A DNA stretch of 10,979 nt from JAAOZN01 sp964421575. Its GTDB lineage: Archaea > Thermoproteota > Nitrososphaeria > Nitrososphaerales > JAAOZN01. A program made the position numbers and the translations under genes. The stretch is from contig CAYQXI010000106.1 in assembly GCA_964421575.1 (NCBI GenBank), forward strand, positions 1-10,979, in the 5' to 3' direction. Positions 6,982 through 10,979 of the stretch are shown in pieces. The notes under the pieces were generated by a model. It did no database searches, was not told where the DNA came from, and saw only the letters and a program-made list of their open reading frames with translations. Each line of letters opens with the position of its first letter. Position 1 is the first letter of the stretch.

Positions 6982-8705
6982 TCAACGCTGCCCTCTGATC
7001 TTAGTAGCGAGGCGAGTAGAGGGCTTCTGGTCGCTATTAAGAGCTGGGTCTTTGCCTTCATCTTCTTTAAGACTTCAGCAAGACCCCTTATTCCAGCTTC
7101 ATCCAACCCCTCTTCAGGCTCATCCAGTAGTAGGAGAGGAGAGCTTACTAGCTCATTAACGGCCAAGAGTAGGGCGAAGCTTAAAGCTACATTCTCGCCT
7201 GTGCTCATCTGATGCGCATACACCCAAGTATCATCCACCTTACCCTTAACGTAGAGCACCTCATGCCCCCTCACCATCTTGCTTTCAAAGTCCACATCCT
7301 TTATCCGCTCATACGGATAGATCTTCTTAAAGGCTTCTTTAAACGAAAATTTGATGGAAGCAAGGCGTTCGTTTTTTGCTTCGTTTACAGCCTCGATTAG
7401 CGCTGATCTTATACGCTTGATCTTATCAGCAAGATCTCTAAGTCTTTGGATTTTATATCCAAGGTTCGCGGCGTCTACAGAACCTAACTGCACAAGAGCA
7501 GTTTGGTAGGCTTCTTTCTGCGCCTCAAGGCTGCTTAACTTACTTTCAAGCAGCTCTATTTCACGTTTTGTTTCCTCCGCCTCCTTTAGGAGATGCAGAG
7601 CCCTCGACAGATCCTCTTCGGCTACGGTCTGCACCTTCGTCTGCTTGATCTCATCTTCCAATCTTCTTATCTGGGCTTCGATAAACCTTCTCTGCTCTAG
7701 AAGCCTTCGATATTCCTCTGCTTCCTTACGCTTCTGCGCTAAGCTGGTCTGTAGGCGGCTATACTCATCTAGGACCTTTCTATACTCCTCTTCCATATGC
7801 TTGAACCTTTCAAGCGCATCTTTTGAAAGCGGTGCATTACATAGGGGGCATGTCTGAACATTCATGCCTTCCTGTAGCTCGATCATCTTTATAGAAGCCT
7901 CCAGTACAGCTATCCTTCGGTTTAGCGCATCGTTTCTAGCCTCCATCTCACGCAGCTCCTCTTCAACACCCTCAGCGACCTCAGGCATGCTCTTTAGCTG
8001 AGTTCGGTACTGCTCAAGCAGCTTAAGTTTACCTTTCATCTCTAATTCGATCTTCCTCGCTTCTTCAGCCCTCTGTTTAACTTCTTCAGCCCACTTTACC
8101 AGCGCGCTATCCATCATGTATTTAACCCGAAGTGATGAGAGCCTATCTTTTATCCTACCTATCTCAGCGGTGGTTTCTGCATCCCGCTTTCTGATATCCT
8201 CGACCTGCTTAAGAGAAGATAACTGCTTCTCCAGCTCCTGTATCCTTCGCTCAACGGGTGCGGGGGTTATCTCAGCGGCGACTTGATCGTATCTTTCGAA
8301 TCCCAGTAGTTGGTTTAATTTAAGAGCCTTCTCCGTGGGAGCACCAACAAATAGTTTCGCTATCTCCCTACCATCAACAAAGATCTTCGGGTCGATCTTC
8401 AGCTGCTCGGGTAGATCGGTCTTCACCGCTACAGGCCCCCCACGCCTCTTTCTCCTCTCAATGTAGAAGGGGAGGTTGTTTACGCGCCCCTCCACTCTGA
8501 CCAGCATATAGTCGGAGGAGGTGTTGATCAGATCATCTAACGTAAGCCCAGAAGGTGCCTCGCCGCAAAGCGCAAACAGAACCGCAAGGAGGCGAGAAGT
8601 CTTACCTGTACCCATGCCTCCGGTAAAGACGGTTAGATCACCTAGGATACATTCGTCTTCTTTTAACCCCCTAAAGCCGATTAGTTTAACCCTTTCTAGC
8701 TTCAG
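6978..8705 (-). CDS. rad50: Compact Rad50-like SMC ATPase with zinc hook (probable CTG start)
   Basis: This is a DNA repair ATPase of the Rad50/SMC family. Its first ATG (8615) falls inside Walker A, so the gene must start further upstream. Reading on gives KLERVKLIGFRG, a typical Rad50 N terminus, then FTGGMGTGKTS (Walker A, Lys35). The frame stays open to a TAA at 8732-8730, and no ATG, GTG or TTG occurs there. The best start is CTG at 8705, overlapping the upstream TGA as CTGA and preceded by purine-rich GGAGGAGGAAG. The protein is then about 575 residues. The middle is coiled coil with a CPLC zinc hook (Cys286, Cys289) at the midpoint. The C-terminal lobe has the signature MSTGEN (about 500-505) and Walker B LLLLDEPEEGLDE (524-536). 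The H-loop region reads IATRSP, with Arg560 where histidine is common. Ordinary archaeal Rad50 is near 850-900 residues, so the arms here are much shorter. Another SMC-like family is possible, but hook and operon argue for Rad50. Confidence 0.85.
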   Translation of the reverse strand: MKLERVKLIGFRGLKEDECILGDLTVFTGGMGTGKTSRLLAVLFALCGEAPSGLTLDDLINTSSDYMLVRVEGRVNNLPFYIERRKRRGGPVAVKTDLPEQLKIDPKIFVDGREIAKLFVGAPTEKALKLNQLLGFERYDQVAAEITPAPVERRIQELEKQLSSLKQVEDIRKRDAETTAEIGRIKDRLSSLRVKYMMDSALVKWAEEVKQRAEEARKIELEMKGKLKLLEQYRTQLKSMPEVAEGVEEELREMEARNDALNRRIAVLEASIKMIELQEGMNVQTCPLCNAPLSKDALERFKHMEEEYRKVLDEYSRLQTSLAQKRKEAEEYRRLLEQRRFIEAQIRRLEDEIKQTKVQTVAEEDLSRALHLLKEAEETKREIELLESKLSSLEAQKEAYQTALVQLGSVDAANLGYKIQRLRDLADKIKRIRSALIEAVNEAKNERLASIKFSFKEAFKKIYPYERIKDVDFESKMVRGHEVLYVKGKVDDTWVYAHQMSTGENVALSFALLLAVNELVSSPLLLLDEPEEGLDEAGIRGLAEVLKKMKAKTQLLIATRSPLLASLLRSEGSVE

Positions 8706-8839
8706 CCCTTTTCTTCCTCCTCCATCATCTTACCTATCATGTCTCTAATTCTGCTGGGCGGGGTGGTAAGAAAGAGGTGTAAGAGCGTGAACTCTTCTTC
8801 ACTCAGCCTCTCCTTTAACTTTGCTTCAACATCGTCCAA
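8702..8839 (-). CDS. Small 45-residue protein, first gene of the Rad50-HerA-NurA operon
   Basis: I do not recognise this protein. It is read from a TTG at 8839 to a TGA at 8704-8702. The start is supported by GAGGT at 8851-8847, seven bases upstream, and by a TATA box at the right distance. The sequence is charged and probably helical: DDVEAKLKERLSEEEF, then a hydrophobic LLHLFL, a TTPPSR turn, and a second helix ending in MMEEEEKG. This suggests a short helix-turn-helix hairpin without a membrane segment. Its stop overlaps the CTG start of the Rad50-like gene by four bases, the arrangement usual for coupled genes of one complex. In many archaea mre11 holds this place. It could be a free Rad50-binding peptide, a remnant of an mre11 gene, or a leader ORF used for coupling. 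Function unknown. Confidence 0.62.
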   Translation of the reverse strand: MDDVEAKLKERLSEEEFTLLHLFLTTPPSRIRDMIGKMMEEEEKG

Positions 8840-8846
8840 GGCAACT

Positions 8847-8851
8847 ACCTC
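8847..8851 (-). promoter_or_regulatory. Ribosome binding site of the 45-codon ORF
   Basis: GAGGT on the minus strand lies seven bases before the TTG at 8839. It complements the CCUCC-type 3' end of archaeal 16S rRNA, and it decides the start of the small ORF because no ATG is available there. Confidence 0.55.
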
Positions 8852-8872
8852 TGTTCATTCAAACCTATGCTT

Positions 8873-8882
8873 TATACTTAAA
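8873..8882 (-). promoter_or_regulatory. TATA box of the Rad50-like/HerA/NurA operon
   Basis: TTTAAGTATA on the minus strand is centred about 38 bases before the TTG at 8839. A start site about 26 bases downstream falls near 8850, giving a very short leader that just includes the GAGGT ribosome binding site. It lies in the 86-base gap after the zinc-ribbon gene, so the operon appears to be transcribed on its own. Confidence 0.5.
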
Positions 8883-8925
8883 GATTCTTTAGCATCTGTG
8901 TCGACTCTTGAAGCAAACCTACCGT

Positions 8926-9243
8926 CTAACCCAACTTAGCTAGAAGCTCAACATATTTAGAGAGTAGATCGAGGAGCTCCTTCTGCCGCTCTACCGAACG
9001 CTCATCTCTCAACATATATGCTACTTCAAGAGCCTTAGCTTCTAAGACCTCTTTAAGTGAAGAAGGCTTGGCTGCTGGTTGAGCAGCCCTCTCTTTACCA
9101 GCCCCGCAGACTATACAGACGATCTCATCCTTATACTTAAGCTGAACACCACCACAATTTGGACAGGGCTCGCCAAGGAGAGTAGCACCTTTCCTAAGCA
9201 GCTCAGAGGCCGCGGCCAGCTGCTTCCTCGAGACCGTAGCCAT
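8926..9243 (-). CDS. Sjogren's syndrome/scleroderma autoantigen 1 family zinc-ribbon protein
   Basis: This 105-residue protein has a four-cysteine zinc ribbon near its N terminus: EPCPNCGG (Cys27, Cys30) and IVCIVCG (Cys43, Cys46). The preceding LLRKGATLLGEPCP is typical of the archaeal members of the autoantigen p27 (UPF0148-like) family, whose biochemical role is not established. A low-complexity linker rich in alanine and proline (about 53-61) follows. The C-terminal helix (about 62-104) is rich in leucine and charged residues and may mediate pairing with another protein. The ATG at 9243 has a TATA-like box centred about 28 bases upstream, so the mRNA may be leaderless. It sits just upstream of the repair operon on the same strand, but a separate promoter lies between, so a link to repair is not shown. 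Confidence 0.85.
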   Translation of the reverse strand: MATVSRKQLAAASELLRKGATLLGEPCPNCGGVQLKYKDEIVCIVCGAGKERAAQPAAKPSSLKEVLEAKALEVAYMLRDERSVERQKELLDLLSKYVELLAKLG

Positions 9244-9264
9244 TCAATCAACATATCTACGCTC

Positions 9265-9276
9265 TTATTATTTTAA
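9265..9276 (-). promoter_or_regulatory. TATA-like box of the zinc-ribbon gene
   Basis: The A/T-only run TTAAAATAATAA on the minus strand is centred about 28 bases before the ATG at 9243. That distance predicts a leaderless or nearly leaderless transcript. It belongs to the divergent intergenic region shared with the UPF0147 gene. Confidence 0.45.
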
Positions 9277-9299
9277 TTTTATGTGAGGGTGAGCAGAAA

Positions 9300-9309
9300 G
9301 GTTAATTAT
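9300..9309 (+). promoter_or_regulatory. TATA-like box of the UPF0147 gene
   Basis: GGTTAATTAT on the + strand predicts a start near 9332, leaving a leader of about 25 bases that includes the ribosome binding site at 9344-9350. This is a weak match by eye. Confidence 0.35.
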
Positions 9310-9343
9310 TACTGCCATGAATAAGATAGAAGCGAGTTATCAA

Positions 9344-9350
9344 GAGGTGA
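9344..9350 (+). promoter_or_regulatory. Strong ribosome binding site of the UPF0147 gene
   Basis: GAGGTGA lies six bases before the TTG at 9357. It is a near-perfect archaeal Shine-Dalgarno sequence and fixes the start at this TTG. Confidence 0.7.
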
Positions 9351-9356
9351 AAACGC

Positions 9357-9632
9357 TTGAGTGCTAAAAAGAAGAAGGAAAACCAAGAAAAACTAGAGAA
9401 GGCTATAGCCACCCTGCAGCAAGTAGCGGAGAGCACAATAACACCGAGGAATATCAGGAAGCTTGTGAGGGATGCAATAGCGATGCTACAGGACGAAAAG
9501 ACATCTATAGCCGTGAGAGCGGCAAACGCCATAAGCCTCCTCGACGAAATCTCCCAAGACCCCAATATGCCCTCCTTCTCAAGAGTAACCATTTGGTCTG
9601 CGGTTTCAACACTAGAAAGCATTAAAGAATGA
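9357..9632 (+). CDS. UPF0147 family protein
   Basis: This 91-residue all-helical protein matches the small archaea-specific UPF0147 family. Recognisable parts are the lysine-rich N terminus, the TPRNIRKLVRDAI block (about 29-41), the KTSIAVRAANAISLLDEIS block (about 48-66) and the DPNMPSFSRVTIWSAVSTLE block (about 68-87). Length and pattern fit the family. The function is unknown; it is small, soluble and lacks cysteines, so a metal-binding role is unlikely. The TTG start is fixed by the ribosome binding site GAGGTGA at 9344-9350. It is transcribed away from the zinc-ribbon gene and meets hisC tail to tail, with a single base between the two stop codons. Confidence 0.9.
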   Translation: MSAKKKKENQEKLEKAIATLQQVAESTITPRNIRKLVRDAIAMLQDEKTSIAVRAANAISLLDEISQDPNMPSFSRVTIWSAVSTLESIKE

Positions 9633-9633
9633 G

Positions 9634-10713
9634 CTAAAGAACCTCGCGTAATGCCTCGAGTAGAGCATCGTTATCTTCAGGCAACCCGACCGAAATTCGT
9701 AGACACCTTCTAAGAGCTGGGTCGTCAAGCCTGCGGAGCACAAACCCACGCTTTAACATCTCTCTGTAAACCTCGTCTCTATCCCGCTCTACTAACTCGA
9801 TTAGGAAGAAGTTAGCTAAGCTAGGGTAGACTTTCACGCCACGTAACTTACTTATCTCAGAGATCAAACGGTCACGCTCAGCCAAAGTTTCTCTAACCTT
9901 AAGTCTAACCCAATCGACATCCTCTAGCGCAAACTCAGAAAGTTTTAAAGTAATCACATCGACACTATTAGGTGGCCTAACCTTATTGAGCAGCCTAGTG
10001 GTTTCTTCACAAGCAACGATATAGCCTAGTCGAGCACCAGCAAGCCCAAACGCCTTAGAGAAAGTCCTAACGACCATAAGATTACTGTACTTCTCTGTCA
10101 ATTTGACAAAGGATTCACCACCATACTCTTGATAAGCTTCATCGACAACCACACCTACATCACACTCATTAAGAATGCTTAGCAGAGCAGACCTTTCAAC
10201 AGCATTACCAGTAGGATTATTGGGGTTACAGAGAAAGATCAACCTCGTCCTATCATTAACAGCCTTGATCAAACCATCAACATCATCCGCAAAACCTTCT
10301 TTACGCTGCACACAAACCACCTTAGCTCCCATCAACTCACTTACTATACGGAACATCGAATAAGAGGGGCTGGAGATCACAGCCTCAGAACCAGCGTCAA
10401 GAAAAGCCTTAGAGATTATATCAAAGGCTTCGTCTCCACCATTAGCTACAACAAAACAATCTTCACCAACACCCAGATAGCTAGATAGCTTCTCACGTAG
10501 AGCACGGTAAGATGTATCCGGATAACGATTTACAGCAACCGACTCCAACTCAGAAGCCAGCTTCTTCAACCAGTGCGTAGGTGTATACGGTGAGGTATTA
10601 AGGTCAAACCGCCTAATCTTAGAAACATCCAAACCTACAGAGGAAGCGATCTCCTCATCGGAAGGCTCCCAAACATACTCCTTGAACGAGTGGAGGAAAG
10701 CTCTGAACCGCAT
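9634..10713 (-). CDS. hisC: Histidinol-phosphate aminotransferase (PLP fold type I)
   Basis: This 359-residue enzyme would convert imidazole acetol-phosphate and glutamate to histidinol phosphate in histidine biosynthesis. The class I/II aminotransferase motifs are complete: NRYPDTSYRALREKLS (62-77), ANGGDEAFD (90-98), CNPNNPTGN (162-170), VVVDEAYQEY (188-197), RTFSKAFGLAGARLGY (216-231, Schiff-base Lys220, Arg228) and CLRISVG (337-343, carboxylate-binding Arg339). Length is normal for HisC. The N-terminal motif reads DLNTSPYTP rather than the usual NENP type, so a related substrate such as threonine phosphate or an aromatic amino acid is possible. No other his gene is in the window. The ATG at 10713 is preceded by AGGTTGG and, 26 bases before it, by a TATA-like box, so the mRNA may be leaderless. 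Confidence 0.85.
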   Translation of the reverse strand: MRFRAFLHSFKEYVWEPSDEEIASSVGLDVSKIRRFDLNTSPYTPTHWLKKLASELESVAVNRYPDTSYRALREKLSSYLGVGEDCFVVANGGDEAFDIISKAFLDAGSEAVISSPSYSMFRIVSELMGAKVVCVQRKEGFADDVDGLIKAVNDRTRLIFLCNPNNPTGNAVERSALLSILNECDVGVVVDEAYQEYGGESFVKLTEKYSNLMVVRTFSKAFGLAGARLGYIVACEETTRLLNKVRPPNSVDVITLKLSEFALEDVDWVRLKVRETLAERDRLISEISKLRGVKVYPSLANFFLIELVERDRDEVYREMLKRGFVLRRLDDPALRRCLRISVGLPEDNDALLEALREVL

Positions 10714-10735
10714 AAACCAACCTAACTAAACCAAA

Positions 10736-10742
10736 CATAAAA
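10736..10742 (-). promoter_or_regulatory. TATA-like box of hisC
   Basis: TTTTATG on the minus strand is centred about 26 bases before the hisC ATG, which predicts initiation at or next to that ATG. It lies directly after the rRNA T-tract, separating hisC expression from the rRNA unit. Confidence 0.4.
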
Positions 10743-10750
10743 CCTTTCCC

Positions 10751-10797
10751 AAAAAACAAGCATACGCCGTGCATAGATTGCGCCTCCGAAGGGAGGC
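10751..10797 (-). terminator. Terminator/trailer of the 23S rRNA transcript
   Basis: Just after the 23S end, GCCTCC and GGAGGC (10797-10792 and 10787-10782) form a six-pair stem with a four-base loop. A second, weak stem (10772-10760) follows. The T-rich run TTGTTTTTT (10759-10751) then closes the element. T-tracts are the main archaeal termination signal. Part of the stem may serve rRNA processing instead. Confidence 0.55.
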
Positions 10798-10799
10798 AA

Positions 10800-10979
10800 T
10801 TAAGCTCGACGCCTTGAGCTATTGGGAGCGGCGAGCTGAAGCGGTCGGCCGAAGCCTTCCGCCTTACACCCCCGCCCCATCAACGGGGTCTTCTACCCCC
10901 GCTCTCCCCCACAACCCACCACCCTTGCGGGAGGCAGGTTGTGGACGGCCATCTTTTCTCGGGAGGGGCTTCGGGCTTA
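10800..10979 (-). rRNA. 23S ribosomal RNA, 3' end (rest outside window)
   Basis: The reverse complement carries the conserved 3' block of archaeal 23S rRNA. GTAGAAGACCCCGTTGATGG is followed by GGCGGGGGTGTAAGGC, then by CAGCTCGCCGCTCCCAATAG, matching the bacterial 'GACGTTGATAGGCCGGGTGTGTAAGC...GGTACTAAT' region. A long stem, CCACAACC with GGTTGTGG (10943-10936 and 10913-10906), fits a helix of domain VI. The mature 3' end is estimated from the GAGCTTAA match and could be off by about ten bases. The gene continues past the right edge. The segment is visibly richer in G+C than the protein genes, as expected for a thermophile. Confidence 0.9.

Noticed and set aside
6854..7159. 101-codon + strand ORF across the Rad50-like/herA junction
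   Set aside because: It is antisense to two conserved genes, with low-complexity leucine/serine composition and no ribosome binding site.
2..8705. Methyltransferase, SMC-like ATPase, HerA and NurA as one defence island
   Set aside because: They are separated by about 3.5 kb of unrelated genes on both strands (ferredoxin, ClC, MFS) with their own promoters. No integrase, transposase or tRNA boundary is present. HerA-NurA is a housekeeping repair pair in archaea.
9244..9356. C/D box small RNA in the divergent intergenic region
   Set aside because: No convincing C box (RUGAUGA) with a matching D box (CUGA) pair at proper spacing; the A/T-rich sequence is better explained by promoters.
9302..9622. 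106-codon ORF opposite the UPF0147 gene
   Set aside because: It covers almost exactly the antisense of a recognised conserved gene that has a strong ribosome binding site. Its own sequence is serine/phenylalanine rich without any family motif.
10906..10943. Strong inverted repeat CCACAACC/GGTTGTGG as a mobile-element end
   Set aside because: It lies inside the 23S rRNA and is explained by a normal rRNA helix.

Overview
This window looks like chromosomal DNA from a thermophilic archaeon, most likely of the Thermoproteota side (the Sulfolobales, Caldarchaeales or Nitrososphaeria neighbourhood; I cannot settle the lineage). The evidence is a zinc-containing 7Fe ferredoxin with every expected ligand, a HerA-NurA DNA end-processing operon, two small archaea-specific families (UPF0147 and the Sjogren/scleroderma autoantigen 1 zinc ribbon), TATA-like boxes about 26 bases before likely transcript starts, and a 23S rRNA 3' end much richer in G+C than the protein genes.

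Left part (1-4335). The window opens inside a + strand gene whose C-terminal part resembles the recognition region of N6-adenine DNA methyltransferases. It converges on a minus-strand zinc ferredoxin gene that has its own promoter and a hairpin/T-tract terminator. Upstream of the ferredoxin, on the same strand, is a ClC-family chloride transporter or channel with two C-terminal CBS domains. The ClC gene diverges from a major facilitator superfamily transporter, with two promoters interleaved in about 65 bases.

Middle part (4350-8840). This is a tight minus-strand DNA repair operon. In transcription order it holds an undescribed 45-codon ORF, a compact Rad50-like SMC ATPase, herA and nurA. Junctions are a 4-base overlap (CTGA), a 4-base overlap (ATGA) and a 1-base gap. 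The Rad50-like gene must begin upstream of its first ATG, because that ATG lies inside the Walker A motif; the best start is a CTG that overlaps the TGA of the small ORF. The protein is about 575 residues with a CPLC zinc hook near its centre, so its coiled-coil arms are far shorter than in ordinary Rad50. Mre11, the usual partner encoded in this position, is absent from the window, and the 45-codon ORF stands where it would be expected. This is the most interesting part of the window.

Right part (8926-10979). A zinc-ribbon protein and a UPF0147 protein diverge from each other. UPF0147 then converges, with one base between the two stop codons, on a histidinol-phosphate aminotransferase gene (hisC-like). 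Upstream of hisC lies the 3' end of a minus-strand 23S rRNA gene with a terminator-like hairpin/T-tract. No 5S rRNA follows it in the window. No insertion sequence, CRISPR array, integrase or tRNA gene was seen, and there is no gene-free stretch longer than 300 bases.
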